Source: Clostridia bacterium
Lineage (GTDB): Bacteria > Bacillota > Clostridia > Lachnospirales > Lachnospiraceae
Assembly (NCBI GenBank): GCA_009929615.1
Contig: SAAB01000010.1
Location: forward strand, 20,195-84,194
DNA length: 64,000 bases
Direction of reading: 5' to 3'
This document shows positions 30,573 to 38,845 of the stretch, one piece after another. The position numbers and the translations under genes are program-made. Under the pieces are notes generated by a model. That model was given only the letters and a program-made list of their open reading frames with translations. It did no database searches and had not been told where the DNA came from. Each line of letters starts with the position of its first letter. Position 1 is the stretch's first letter.

Positions 30573-31004
30573 TTATACTCTGGCTAAATCCTTGCCTAAA
30601 TCAATACACGCTTCCTGTGCCGCTTCATTTGGAGCTTCATTACAAATAGTTTCTTCACCACCGATAACCTTTGCTCCTGCATTTTCCATATCTTCAACCC
30701 AAAGACGCATCCATTCACCATCGCCCCATCCGTAAGAACCGAACAAGCCGATTGTCTTTCCACCGGCAAAAGCTTTTACCGCTTCTACAAAAGGTTCCAT
30801 TTCTGTTTCTTCCAACTGTTCCGCTCCCATAGATGGGCAGCCCAATGCAAATGCCGGGCAGTCCTTTAACATATCCGGTGTAATATCACCAACAGCTACA
30901 ACCTTAGCTTCTTTACCGGCTTCTTTGATTCCCTGGCCCACATATCCTGCCATTGCCTCTGTATTTCCTGTACCACTCCAATAAGCAACTATGATTTCAC
31001 TCAT
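30573..31004 (-). CDS. flavodoxin
   Basis: A 143-residue FMN-binding electron carrier replacing ferredoxin when iron is scarce. The phosphate-binding loop is WSGTGNTEAMA (residues about 9-19), and the two isoalloxazine-facing loops are CPSMGAEQLEETEM and GSYGWGDGEWM. No heme or iron site is present. Length and order are normal for short-chain clostridial flavodoxins. The ATG at 31004 has AGGAGG upstream. It lies 41 bases after DUF3793 and ahead of DUF2325. Its place behind an iron-type operator fits the classic flavodoxin-for-ferredoxin switch (established for iron-starved anaerobes; inference here). Confidence 0.95.
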   Translation of the reverse strand: MSEIIVAYWSGTGNTEAMAGYVGQGIKEAGKEAKVVAVGDITPDMLKDCPAFALGCPSMGAEQLEETEMEPFVEAVKAFAGGKTIGLFGSYGWGDGEWMRLWVEDMENAGAKVIGGEETICNEAPNEAAQEACIDLGKDLARV

Positions 31005-31044
31005 GATAAATCCTCCTGTTATTTAATAAATATTTATTAGTTAA

Positions 31045-31629
31045 TTATGCTGTAGCATATTGCCACTCTGTTGCAATCTGCCAGAGGTTCTTTCCCCGGA
31101 CGGCTTCCTGAACAAAAACCTGCTGAACCTGTTCATAGGTTTCAAACAAATGCTTTCTCTCCTCTACATTTTCATAGACCTTCCAATAGCCAGAGTAAAG
31201 ATAATTCTTTCCTTCAAATTTTATGAAACCTTTAACATCTGCCATCGGATATCCTAGAAATACCCCCATTTCATGAGGAAATGGAATCTCTTTTGTATTT
31301 CTATATTGACGAAAGCGTTTGCCAAGTCTTACAAGCATTTCTGTTAAAGATTTTTCTTTATAACCATACTCTCCCAAAAATGTCATAACTTCATCGGTAA
31401 AAAGTTCTTTTTCCAATGCTTCTCCACGGTAGATTAACCATATATTTTTTTCTTCTCCCGCATAGAGACACCTCCAGGATAATCCGGTACCTTCCAGTGT
31501 TTTTACAACATCCCTGAGATGTTTGTTTTCAAGGACCAGCATATTGGACGATTTCACCCCCGCCAGTACCGGGGCACATTGTCTTGCAATTTTAACTTCT
31601 AAGGGTTGATAGCCCCACCATGTTAACAT
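31045..31629 (-). CDS. DUF3793 family protein
   Basis: A 194-residue protein recognised as DUF3793 by LEVKIARQCAPVLAGVK, the central KEIPFPHEMGVFLGYPMADV and IKFEGKNYLYSGYWKVY. Members are usually found beside flavodoxins and feo genes in Clostridia, but their activity is unknown. The ATG at 31629 has GGTGAC upstream. It is the first gene of the operon driven by the promoter at 31672-31700, with a perfect inverted repeat at 31652-31669 over the transcription start. Iron-dependent repression is the simplest reading. The conserved Cys, His and Tyr residues could suggest metal or heme handling, which is speculation. Confidence 0.85.
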   Translation of the reverse strand: MLTWWGYQPLEVKIARQCAPVLAGVKSSNMLVLENKHLRDVVKTLEGTGLSWRCLYAGEEKNIWLIYRGEALEKELFTDEVMTFLGEYGYKEKSLTEMLVRLGKRFRQYRNTKEIPFPHEMGVFLGYPMADVKGFIKFEGKNYLYSGYWKVYENVEERKHLFETYEQVQQVFVQEAVRGKNLWQIATEWQYATA

Positions 31630-31651
31630 TTTGTCACCATCTTTGTTTTTC

Positions 31652-31669
31652 GGTTAGCTTTAACTAACC
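31652..31669. promoter_or_regulatory. perfect operator box at the DUF3793-flavodoxin operon
   Basis: GGTTAG-CTTTAA-CTAACC, the best copy of the repeat shared with the feo promoter. It starts 3 bases after the -10 and covers the expected transcription start. Confidence 0.7.
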
Positions 31670-31671
31670 AA

Positions 31672-31700
31672 AGAATACTATATTTATGCCCTTTTGTCTA
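31672..31700 (-). promoter_or_regulatory. promoter of the DUF3793-flavodoxin-DUF2325 operon
   Basis: TAGACA (31695-31700) and TATTCT (31672-31677), 17 bases apart on the minus strand, directly abutting the operator. Confidence 0.6.
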
Positions 31701-31790
31701 TACTCTGGATTGATAAGATTTCTCATTATATTGAATTTTGTTTTCAGAATTGTTAGTTTTTTATCAGACAATGTTAATATTTAAACTAAA

Positions 31791-31819
31791 TTGACAGGCA
31801 ATATATCGAGTTGTATAAT
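31791..31819 (+). promoter_or_regulatory. promoter of the aldehyde dehydrogenase gene
   Basis: Perfect TTGACA (31791-31796) and perfect TATAAT (31814-31819) with a 17-base spacer. Confidence 0.85.
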
Positions 31820-31852
31820 AACTTCATAATGATGATATGTATTGGGATGTAT

Positions 31853-31874
31853 TGTCAGACTAAATTGTCTGACA
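31853..31874. promoter_or_regulatory. inverted repeat in the aldehyde dehydrogenase leader
   Basis: Perfect TGTCAGAC-TAAATT-GTCTGACA, about 27-48 bases after the predicted transcription start and ending just before the GAAGGGAG ribosome site. A half copy (TCAGACAAT) lies upstream near 31764. It could be a repressor operator or an RNA hairpin limiting translation. Confidence 0.55.
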
Positions 31875-31889
31875 GAAGGGAGAATTAAC

Positions 31890-33377
31890 ATGAAAGATGT
31901 AAAATTACAGAAAAAATATGCGTTGTTTATCGGGGGAGAATGGAAAGATGCTTCCGATGGCAAGACCTTTAAAAGTACTTGTCCGGCGAATAATGAAGTT
32001 TTGGCCGAATGTGCTGAAGCCACCCAGGAGGATGTGGACCTGGCTGTGGATGCTGCCTGGAGAGCCTTTAAAACATGGAAGAATGTCACCGTTAATGAAA
32101 GAGCTGTCATTTTAAATAAGATTGCGGATATTATCGATGCCAATACAGAGCATTTAGCTATGGTAGAATCTATGGATAACGGCAAACCGATTCGAGAAAC
32201 GATGGCCGTGGATGTTCCATTAGCAGCTCAGCACTTCCGTTATTTTGCAGGCTGTATTATGTCTGAAGAAGGCAGTGCCAACATGCTTGGTAATGAAACA
32301 CTGAGTTTGATTCTCAGAGAACCAATCGGCGTTGTCGGTCAGATTGTTCCTTGGAACTTCCCATTCCTGATGGCTGCTTGGAAGCTCGCACCTGTCCTTG
32401 CCAGTGGATGCTGTTCTGTATTCAAGCCATCCAGCACCACTTCATTAAGCGTATTGGAATTTGCCCGTCTCGTTCAGGACGTTATTCCTGCCGGTGTTCT
32501 TAATGTTGTCACCGGTTCCGGTTCAAAAGCCGGCCAGTATATGCTGGACCACAAAGGTTTCAGAAAACTCGCTTTTACCGGTTCCACAGAGGTTGGGCGG
32601 GATGTAGCCCTTGCTGCTGCCCAGAAGCTTATTCCATCCACTTTGGAGCTTGGCGGCAAGTCTGCAAATATTTTCTTTGAAGATTGTGATTTCGAGATGG
32701 CTATGGACGGACTCCAGATGGGTATTCTTTTCAATCAGGGCCAGGTATGTTGTGCCGGTTCCCGTGTATTTGTTCAGGAAAGTATCTATGATAAATTCGT
32801 AGCAGAAGCTGTAAAACGCTTTAATGCCGTCAAGGTTGGGCTTCCATGGGAAGCTGACACTCAGATGGGCAGCCAGATTAATAACGTACAGTTAGGTAAA
32901 ATCCTTGATTATATCGATATCGGTCAGGCCGAAGGAGCTAAACTCCTCTGCGGCGGTTCCCAGATTACTGAAGGCGAACTCGGCAAAGGATGTTTCATGC
33001 AGCCGACACTTCTTGGTGATGTTACCAATAACATGCGGGTTGCTCAGGAAGAAATTTTCGGCCCGGTAGCCTGTATTATAAAATTCAAGACCGAAGATGA
33101 AGTCATTGACCTTGCCAACGACAGTGAATACGGACTTGGCGGTGCTGTCTGGACGAGAGATATTAACCGTGCTATTCGTGTTGCCAGAGCTGTTGAAACA
33201 GGCCGTATGTGGGTTAACACTTACAATGCTATTCCAGAAGGTGCACCATTTGGAGGTTATAAAGCATCCGGCATCGGACGCGAAACCCATAAGGTTATTC
33301 TGGAGCACTATACTCAGATGAAGAATATAATGATTAATATCGGCGAAACACCTACCGGTTTTTATCCAGCACCTTAA
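31890..33377 (+). CDS. NAD(P)-dependent aldehyde dehydrogenase
   Basis: Oxidises an aldehyde to the acid; the substrate cannot be read from sequence. The 495-residue product has the full ALDH layout: cofactor-binding half with GQIVPWNFPFLMAAWKLAPV and FTGSTEVGR, general base Glu253 in LELGGKSANIF, nucleophile Cys288 in GQVCCAGSRVFV, and EEIFGPV late in the chain. The C-terminus GYKASGIGRETHKVILEHYT is that of AldA/BetB-like enzymes. I start at the ATG at 31890, preceded by GAAGGGAG; the frame to 31842 runs through the promoter leader. A single-gene unit with a strong promoter, a leader inverted repeat and a strong terminator, so likely inducible. Confidence 0.94.
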   Translation: MKDVKLQKKYALFIGGEWKDASDGKTFKSTCPANNEVLAECAEATQEDVDLAVDAAWRAFKTWKNVTVNERAVILNKIADIIDANTEHLAMVESMDNGKPIRETMAVDVPLAAQHFRYFAGCIMSEEGSANMLGNETLSLILREPIGVVGQIVPWNFPFLMAAWKLAPVLASGCCSVFKPSSTTSLSVLEFARLVQDVIPAGVLNVVTGSGSKAGQYMLDHKGFRKLAFTGSTEVGRDVALAAAQKLIPSTLELGGKSANIFFEDCDFEMAMDGLQMGILFNQGQVCCAGSRVFVQESIYDKFVAEAVKRFNAVKVGLPWEADTQMGSQINNVQLGKILDYIDIGQAEGAKLLCGGSQITEGELGKGCFMQPTLLGDVTNNMRVAQEEIFGPVACIIKFKTEDEVIDLANDSEYGLGGAVWTRDINRAIRVARAVETGRMWVNTYNAIPEGAPFGGYKASGIGRETHKVILEHYTQMKNIMINIGETPTGFYPAP

Positions 33378-33391
33378 TTTTTTAAATAAAT

Positions 33392-33444
33392 GAAGGGGTA
33401 TTCCCGGAGTCTTTAAAAGGCTCCGAGAATACCCCTTCGTTTTA
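33392..33444. terminator. bidirectional terminator between aldehyde dehydrogenase and the P-type ATPase
   Basis: Long stem GAAGGGGTATTC / GAATACCCCTTC extended by CGGAG / CTCCG inside, followed by GTTTTATT, between convergent genes. Confidence 0.88.
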
Positions 33445-36042
33445 TTATCGTTCCCGTATGATTTTTACCAGCTGCATAATTATTGTTGGAGCTGCTGCCA
33501 ACAGGAATAGGATTCCCCACTGGCTCATCGTCAATGTTGCCACGAGGAATAACTTCTTCAGAAATGGTACAAAAAGTACCAGATTCAAAAGAATAATGCC
33601 TGCTGCAAAAGCACCCAGACTATACCAGTTTCTCCGGAATCCAATTTTGAAAATCGAATGTTTACTCCGGCAGTTAAATCCGTGAAAAAGTCTTGCCGCC
33701 GTCAGAGTTGCAAAGGCCATGGTACTCGCCAGACCCGCTCCTCCTGCATTTAATCCGAAATGAAAAGCTGCCATTGTAACAACGGCTATCATAGCACCCT
33801 GTACCAGAATATTGGTCATAAACGAAGGGTTAAGAATGCCCTCTTTTGGATTTCTTGGTTTTTCAGCCAGCAAATCCCTTTCTGCCGGTTCCATACCAAT
33901 AGCAATCGCCGGCAGGGAATCCGTCAGCAGATTAATAAAAAGCAGATGTACCGGTGCAAAAGGCATCGGAAGTGCCATAATGGATGCATAAAGAACACCC
34001 AGAATTCCTGCCATATTTCCTGAAAGAAGAAATTGTATAGCATTTTTTATATTCCTATAAACATTCCGACCATTGGCTACAGCCTTAATAATCGTCGCGA
34101 AATTATCATCTGTTAAAATCATAGAAGCAGCATCCTTGGAAACTTCTGTCCCTGTAATTCCCATGGCTACACCGATATCTGCCTTCTTCAATGCCGGTGC
34201 ATCATTGACTCCGTCTCCTGTCATGGAAACCACATTGCCCCGACGCTGCCATGCATCTACAATTCTTATTTTATTTTCCGGTGACACTCGGGCATATACA
34301 GAAATCTGAACAATTTTATCATCCAGTTCCGAATCCGACATGGCATCCAATTCCGCACCGGTTAAGGCCAAATCCCCTTCTTCAAAAATCCCAATCTGAC
34401 GGGCAATGGCCGTCGCCGTAATCTTGTGGTCTCCGGTAATCATAATCGGCTTTATACCTGCACGTTTTGCATCGGAAACTGCTGCCGTTGACTCTTCTCT
34501 TGGCGGGTCAATCATAGATATCAGGCCAATAAAGATATAATCATTTTCTGATTCCAGAGATAACATTTCCCCTTCATCAATCTCTCTATAAGCAAAGGCC
34601 AGTACTCTCAATCCATTTTCTGAAAAAGCGAGATTCTGATTCAATATAGCTTTCCTGTCTTCTTCCGTTAGTTCTCTAACCCCTTCGGAAGTTCGGATAC
34701 GGGTTGTTCTATCCAGTAGAACATCCAAAGCCCCCTTCGTCAAAAGTGTCGATACCCCGTGAAGTTTATATTTTGTGGACATGAGTTTTCTGTCCGAATC
34801 AAAAGGAATCTCCTCGATTCTAGGCATCATCTCCCGAATTTCTTTATCCGGCAAAGCAATTTTACGCACCATCTCCACCAGACAGTATTCTGTCGGGTCG
34901 CCTATGCCCTTGCCATCCACGATCGTCGAATCATTTGTCAAAAGAGCATCATAGAGCAAATATCTATGGAGCTGATTTTTAATATCTATCTCCTCCGGTT
35001 TTAAAACCTTATCATCCAGATAAATATCCTGCACTGTCATTTTGTTCTGGGTCAGAGTTCCTGTTTTATCAGAACAGATAACCGACACACAGCCCAGACT
35101 TTCTACGGCTTTAAGTTCTTTAATAATCGCATGTTCCTTGGCCATCTTCTGGGTTCCCATTGCCTGAACAATCGTGACAATAGAACTGAGTGCTTCCGGA
35201 ATAGCAGCTACCGCTAAAGCCACGGCAAACATCAGTGCATCCAGAATCGGCATTTTACGGTAAATGCTTAGGGCAAATACTAAGGCGCAGATACACATAA
35301 TAACAATAGCCAGTTTGCTGCTGAACTGGTCCAGACTGATTTGCAACGGTGTTTTCTTCTCTTTTGTTGCATTCATAAGGCTGGCAATTTTACCAATTTC
35401 CGTGTCCATGCCCGTTCCTGTAATAACAACAATACCCCGGCCATAGGTCACCAGACTGCTGGAATATACCATATTGACTCTGTCACCCAAAGGCACTTCG
35501 GATTCTATGACCGTTTCCACCTTATCTACACTGGTGGACTCTCCAGTCAGAGAACTTTCATTTACCTGCAGAGAAAAGCTGTTAATAACACGGCCATCCG
35601 CAACGACTAAATCTCCGGCTTCCAGAAGAAGAATATCTCCCGGGACCACATCTTTCGAAGGGATCTCCAGCTTCTGACCCCCACGAAGAACTTTTGCTGT
35701 TGGAGAAGATAAAGACTTCAGACTCTCCAGCGATTTTTCTGCCTTCTTATGCTGAACTGTTCCCAGAATAGCATTTAAAATAATAACAGCAACAATAACA
35801 ATGGTGCTTTCCTGGCTCCCGGTAAACATGGAAATGATTGCTGCAACAATAAGTATAATAACAAGTAAATCTGCAAACTGGGATAAAAACACCTCCAGCG
35901 TGCTCTTCTTCTTTCCACCCTCCAGTACATTTTCACCCTTTGCACTGAGGATTTCTGCGGCCTCTTCTGATGTATGTCCCTTTTCTGTAACCTGAAAAGC
36001 CTCCATAACCGTTTGAGCTGACTGACGATACCATTCCTGCAT
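33445..36042 (-). CDS. P-type cation-exporting ATPase (Ca2+-ATPase type, probable Mn2+ exporter)
   Basis: An 865-residue P2-type ATPase with actuator motif ESSLTGES, phosphorylated Asp in CSDKTGTLTQNKMT (about residue 325), hinge motif MTGDGVNDAPALKKADIG, and ten predicted helices. The M4 ion-binding motif reads AVAAIPEALSS, against PEGL in calcium pumps, and M6 has NLLTDSLPAI. By fold it would be called a calcium pump. However, the 5' leader is a yybP-ykoY element, which senses Mn2+, and related ATPases under that riboswitch (for example lactococcal YoaB) export manganese, so I favour Mn2+. The start ATG at 36042 has GGGAGG upstream. Single-gene unit. Confidence 0.9.
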   Translation of the reverse strand: MQEWYRQSAQTVMEAFQVTEKGHTSEEAAEILSAKGENVLEGGKKKSTLEVFLSQFADLLVIILIVAAIISMFTGSQESTIVIVAVIILNAILGTVQHKKAEKSLESLKSLSSPTAKVLRGGQKLEIPSKDVVPGDILLLEAGDLVVADGRVINSFSLQVNESSLTGESTSVDKVETVIESEVPLGDRVNMVYSSSLVTYGRGIVVITGTGMDTEIGKIASLMNATKEKKTPLQISLDQFSSKLAIVIMCICALVFALSIYRKMPILDALMFAVALAVAAIPEALSSIVTIVQAMGTQKMAKEHAIIKELKAVESLGCVSVICSDKTGTLTQNKMTVQDIYLDDKVLKPEEIDIKNQLHRYLLYDALLTNDSTIVDGKGIGDPTEYCLVEMVRKIALPDKEIREMMPRIEEIPFDSDRKLMSTKYKLHGVSTLLTKGALDVLLDRTTRIRTSEGVRELTEEDRKAILNQNLAFSENGLRVLAFAYREIDEGEMLSLESENDYIFIGLISMIDPPREESTAAVSDAKRAGIKPIMITGDHKITATAIARQIGIFEEGDLALTGAELDAMSDSELDDKIVQISVYARVSPENKIRIVDAWQRRGNVVSMTGDGVNDAPALKKADIGVAMGITGTEVSKDAASMILTDDNFATIIKAVANGRNVYRNIKNAIQFLLSGNMAGILGVLYASIMALPMPFAPVHLLFINLLTDSLPAIAIGMEPAERDLLAEKPRNPKEGILNPSFMTNILVQGAMIAVVTMAAFHFGLNAGGAGLASTMAFATLTAARLFHGFNCRSKHSIFKIGFRRNWYSLGAFAAGIILLNLVLFVPFLKKLFLVATLTMSQWGILFLLAAAPTIIMQLVKIIRER

Positions 36043-36065
36043 ACTAATTCCTCCCTTAGTAAACC

Positions 36066-36215
36066 AAAAAAGACTTTCAATGTACTCTCCTCTAAGAATT
36101 CCCTATTCTCAAAAGATGAATACATTAAAAGTCTCGTAACCATTCTCAGGTACACACCACCAGGCAAAATGCCGCGATTGTTGACAGTGTATTTCTACTA
36201 CTCCCCTTTAATGAA
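36066..36215 (-). ncRNA. yybP-ykoY manganese riboswitch
   Basis: The minus-strand leader of the ATPase gene begins AAAGGGGAGTAG, the conserved 5' side of this class, includes GTCAACA and closes with GAGACTTTTAATGTA. Its 3' half can form a terminator: GACTTTTAATGTA pairs with TACATTGAAAGTC, followed by TTTTTT at 36066-36071. Mn2+ binding in this class prevents termination or opens the ribosome site, turning on exporters. The association with a P-type ATPase is well established for the class. Confidence 0.88.
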
Positions 36216-36250
36216 AGCCCATTCCGGCTTCAAATTAATAATTTTTTTCA

Positions 36251-36279
36251 AGTATATCTAATTTCCCGTGGAAAGTCAA
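36251..36279 (-). promoter_or_regulatory. promoter of the riboswitch-ATPase unit
   Basis: TTGACT (36274-36279) and TATACT (36251-36256), 17 bases apart. The start is about 30 bases before the conserved riboswitch 5' side. Confidence 0.7.
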
Positions 36280-36313
36280 TATCAAACCCTCTCGCCAATG
36301 TCCTCCTTACAGA

Positions 36314-36347
36314 AAAAAAATGGAAGTTCCATAATAGAACTTCCATC
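36314..36347 (-). terminator. terminator of nrdR
   Basis: ATGGAAGTTC / GAACTTCCAT perfect stem followed by TTTTTTTT on the minus strand. Confidence 0.92.
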
Positions 36348-36368
36348 TAAAATCTGATATTCCAAAAC

Positions 36369-36824
36369 TTATTTACTTTCCAGGATCATCTTAATCTCAT
36401 CCATGAATGTATTAACATCCTTAAACTCACGGTATACGGAAGCAAATCGAACATAGGCTACCGCATCCAAATCCTTCAATCGATTCATAACAATTCCACC
36501 GATATCCTGAGCTGAAATCTCCCGCTCTTCACGATTAAAAATCTCGGTTTCAATCTCATCCACCAGTTTCTCAATCTGATTTGCCGAAATCGGCCGCTTA
36601 TGGCAGGAACGCAAAATACCTGACTCGATTTTCTGACGATTATAAGGTTCCCGATTATTATCCTTCTTGATAACAATTAAAGGAATTGTTTCAACTTTCT
36701 CATAAGTAGTGAATCGTTTATCACAACCATTACACTGCCTGCGCCGCCGTATGGAACTTCCATCTTCAGCCGGACGGGAATCAATTACTTTCGAATCTGC
36801 CTCGCCACAATATGGACACTTCAT
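36369..36824 (-). CDS. nrdR: transcriptional repressor NrdR
   Basis: ATP/dATP-sensing repressor of ribonucleotide reductase genes. The 151-residue product has the zinc ribbon MKCPYC...CNGC (Cys3, Cys6, Cys31, Cys34) with [19 protein letters not shown] between. An ATP-cone follows ([44 protein letters not shown]). Length is exactly that of the family. The ATG at 36824 has GAGG upstream and a clean TTGACC-N17-TATAAT promoter lies at 36852-36880. No nrd genes are in the window, so targets lie elsewhere. Confidence 0.97.
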   Translation of the reverse strand: MKCPYCGEADSKVIDSRPAEDGSSIRRRRQCNGCDKRFTTYEKVETIPLIVIKKDNNREPYNRQKIESGILRSCHKRPISANQIEKLVDEIETEIFNREEREISAQDIGGIVMNRLKDLDAVAYVRFASVYREFKDVNTFMDEIKMILESK

Positions 36825-36851
36825 CTGTTTTACCCTCCTCGATTAATTCTT

Positions 36852-36880
36852 ATTATAATCGAGGAAATACAAGCGGTCAA
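36852..36880 (-). promoter_or_regulatory. promoter of nrdR
   Basis: TTGACC (36875-36880) and TATAAT (36852-36857), 17 bases apart on the minus strand. Confidence 0.75.
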
Positions 36881-36889
36881 CCAAATTTT

Positions 36890-37150
36890 TCAGCTCTCAC
36901 ACTGGTGTACAATCTCTTCCATACATACATCTACCAAAATAATATCGGCCCCTATCTGGCGGACACACTTCCAACCGATGATATATTCTGTATCTCTTCC
37001 GAACAGCCCGCACCACTTTCCCTGTCCGGGAATAATCAGCTGGCAGATGGTCCCTGTATTCGGGTCAAATTCCACATCCACTACAAAACCAATGCGCTGA
37101 CAGTCCCGTATGTTAACCACTTCTTTCTGACGAAGTTCACAGATACGCAT
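36890..37150 (-). CDS. YlmC/YmxH family PRC-barrel protein
   Basis: An 86-residue PRC-barrel protein, MRICELRQKEVVNIRDCQRI then GFVVDVEFDPNTGTICQLI, GLFGRDTEYIIGWKCVRQIG and ADIILVDV. This family (YlmC in Bacillus, a homologue of YmxH) is restricted to spore formers and often called a sporulation protein; its molecular role is unclear. I start at the ATG at 37150 because GAGGTGG stands four bases before it. An ATG four codons earlier overlaps that site. It stands alone between ybaK and nrdR, fitting sporulation functions elsewhere in the window. Confidence 0.85.
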   Translation of the reverse strand: MRICELRQKEVVNIRDCQRIGFVVDVEFDPNTGTICQLIIPGQGKWCGLFGRDTEYIIGWKCVRQIGADIILVDVCMEEIVHQCES

Positions 37151-37197
37151 GGCCCACCTCATAGAAGATTTCTTATTTTATTATATCCAGCCCGCTT

Positions 37198-37668
37198 CTA
37201 TTGTGTGACATCCGCGTATTCTGCTTCTACAAAATCCTTCAGTTTTTCCGGATGAACAATAATCTGAGCGCCCCGGGCACCTGCACTTACAGCGATTTCA
37301 TCATAGAGCTGAGCTGTTTCATCAAACCAGGTTGGATACTTCTTCTTCATCCCCACCGGCGAACATCCACCCCGGATATATCCGGTCAATCCCAAAAGTT
37401 CTTTAACATGGGTCATTTCTATCTTCTTATCCCCCGCCGCCTTCGCCGCTTTCTTTAAATCCAATTCATCCATAACCGGAATACAGAACACCATAATTCC
37501 TTTTTTATCTCCCCGCACAACGAGGGTTTTAAAAATCTGCTCTGCCGGAAGACTTACCTGGGTGGCCACATGGGCACCGCTTAAATGTTCATCATCATAT
37601 TCATAAGTTTCCACTCTAAAGTCTATTTTAGCCTGAGTCAAAAGACGCATGGCATTTGTTTTTGTCAC
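37198..37668 (-). CDS. ybaK: Cys-tRNA(Pro)/Cys-tRNA(Cys) deacylase YbaK
   Basis: Editing protein that removes cysteine mischarged on tRNA-Pro. The 156-residue product has the YbaK/EbsC fold with IFKTLVVRGDKKGIMVFCIP, the catalytic-site Lys in FKTL, a GYIRGGCSPVGMKKKYPTW loop, and the late SAGARGAQIIVHPEKL. Length and all motifs fit. The GTG at 37668 has GGAGG eight bases upstream and no ATG is better placed. It seems to be a single-gene unit, 47 bases ahead of ylmC. Confidence 0.93.
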   Translation of the reverse strand: MTKTNAMRLLTQAKIDFRVETYEYDDEHLSGAHVATQVSLPAEQIFKTLVVRGDKKGIMVFCIPVMDELDLKKAAKAAGDKKIEMTHVKELLGLTGYIRGGCSPVGMKKKYPTWFDETAQLYDEIAVSAGARGAQIIVHPEKLKDFVEAEYADVTQ

Positions 37669-37696
37669 CTCTTCAGCCTCCTTATTTTCCTTTCGC

Positions 37697-37725
37697 TTGC
37701 AATACGGAATAAATTATACTATAAT
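37697..37725 (+). promoter_or_regulatory. promoter of the hisA-like operon
   Basis: TTGCAA (37697-37702) and TATAAT (37720-37725) with a 17-base spacer, followed by GAAAGGGGG before the start codon. Confidence 0.6.
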
Positions 37726-37757
37726 TTTCTTCATAATTCCAGAAAGGGGGCAATAAA

Positions 37758-38549
37758 ATGAAATTCAGACCCTGTATCGATATACATAACGGAAAAGTCA
37801 AACAGATTGTAGGCGGAAGCCTGAAAGATACCGGCGATACTGCCCAGGAGAATTTTGTTTCTTCACAGGATGCCGCCTGGTATGCCCGTCAGTATAAAAC
37901 CGATGGTCTTAAAGGTGGCCATATTATTCTTCTGAATCCCGAATCTTCAGAATATTATAAAGCGGATGTTTGTCAAGCCATGAAAGCTTTAAAGGCTTAT
38001 CCCGGAGGACTTCAGATTGGTGGCGGTATCCATCCGGGAAATGCACTGCAGTTTCTTGAAGCCGGTGCCTCCCATGTCATTGTGACATCTTATGTTTTTA
38101 AAGATGGCAAAATCCACTTTGACAATCTCAAAACCCTCTGTCATCTTGTCGGCCGGGAGCATCTGGTGCTGGATGTAAGCTGCCGAAAAAAAGGGGATGA
38201 CTATTATATCGTCACTGACCGCTGGCAGAAATTCACCTCTGTAAAGATGAATGCAGAAACCCTGGAGCTGCTTTCTCCATATTGTGATGAATTTTTAATT
38301 CATGCTGTAGATGTAGAAGGCAAAGCCTCCGGCATTGAGATGCCTCTGGCCGCCCTTATGGGCAGTTTTCAGACTCGCCCTGTAACTTATGCGGGAGGTG
38401 TTGGCTGCTACGAAGATTTGCGTCTCCTTAAGGACCTGGGACAGAATTGGGTAGATGTCACAATTGGAAGTGCCCTGGACCTTTTTGGCGGTCCCCTTCC
38501 CTATGAGAAGATTCGATATCTCGGCACTGAAAAGGAGGTCCTGTCATGA
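37758..38549 (+). CDS. hisA: ProFAR isomerase, eukaryotic (HIS6) type
   Basis: Fourth step of histidine synthesis: Amadori isomerisation of ProFAR to PRFAR in the cytoplasm. The 263-residue product starts MKFRPCIDIHNGKVKQIVGG, where the catalytic Asp (CIDIHNG) and phosphate-binding regions GGLQIGGGIHPGN and VTYAGGVGCYEDLR of the (beta/alpha)8 barrel are visible. The long inserts (EYYKADVCQAMKAL, VDVEGKASGIEMPL) are those of the plant and yeast HIS6 group rather than bacterial HisA, which is about 240 residues. It lies alone with one small gene, outside any his operon. The next ATG overlaps its stop (ATGA). A role other than histidine synthesis cannot be excluded. Confidence 0.88.
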   Translation: MKFRPCIDIHNGKVKQIVGGSLKDTGDTAQENFVSSQDAAWYARQYKTDGLKGGHIILLNPESSEYYKADVCQAMKALKAYPGGLQIGGGIHPGNALQFLEAGASHVIVTSYVFKDGKIHFDNLKTLCHLVGREHLVLDVSCRKKGDDYYIVTDRWQKFTSVKMNAETLELLSPYCDEFLIHAVDVEGKASGIEMPLAALMGSFQTRPVTYAGGVGCYEDLRLLKDLGQNWVDVTIGSALDLFGGPLPYEKIRYLGTEKEVLS

Positions 38550-38845
38550 TTCAGATAAAAGATATCATGCCCATTTCATTTTTAAAAAAAGAGCCTTTTA
38601 CCGGCAGCTATCTCGGCATGAGATACCGGATAGAAAAAACCGAAGTCCCCGTTGCCGAAGATTCAGAAGAAAAGAAAACTATTTTAGAGGTCTGCATATG
38701 GCCTCAACCTTTCTGTTATGATAAAACGCCTGAAGAAAACAAAACCCGAAACCAGTTTGAGTTTACCCCGGAAGGGCTTTCATCATCTGTTGACTGGCTC
38801 AACCTTATGTATTCCGAAAAAAAAGAAGGATGGACAAGAAACTAA
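38546..38845 (+). CDS. small protein of unknown function coupled to hisA
   Basis: A 99-residue protein I do not recognise. It starts MIQIKDIMPISFLKKEPFTG, has the tripeptide-rich middle GMRYRIEKTEVPVAED and ends EGLSSSVDWLNLMYSEKKEG. It has no membrane helix or signal and a mixed alpha/beta look. Its ATG overlaps the hisA stop (ATGA) with AAAGGAGG upstream, so it is translated with hisA, and its stop lies inside the shared terminator hairpin. Coupling suggests a related role, but nothing in its sequence says which. Confidence 0.75.
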   Translation: MIQIKDIMPISFLKKEPFTGSYLGMRYRIEKTEVPVAEDSEEKKTILEVCIWPQPFCYDKTPEENKTRNQFEFTPEGLSSSVDWLNLMYSEKKEGWTRN

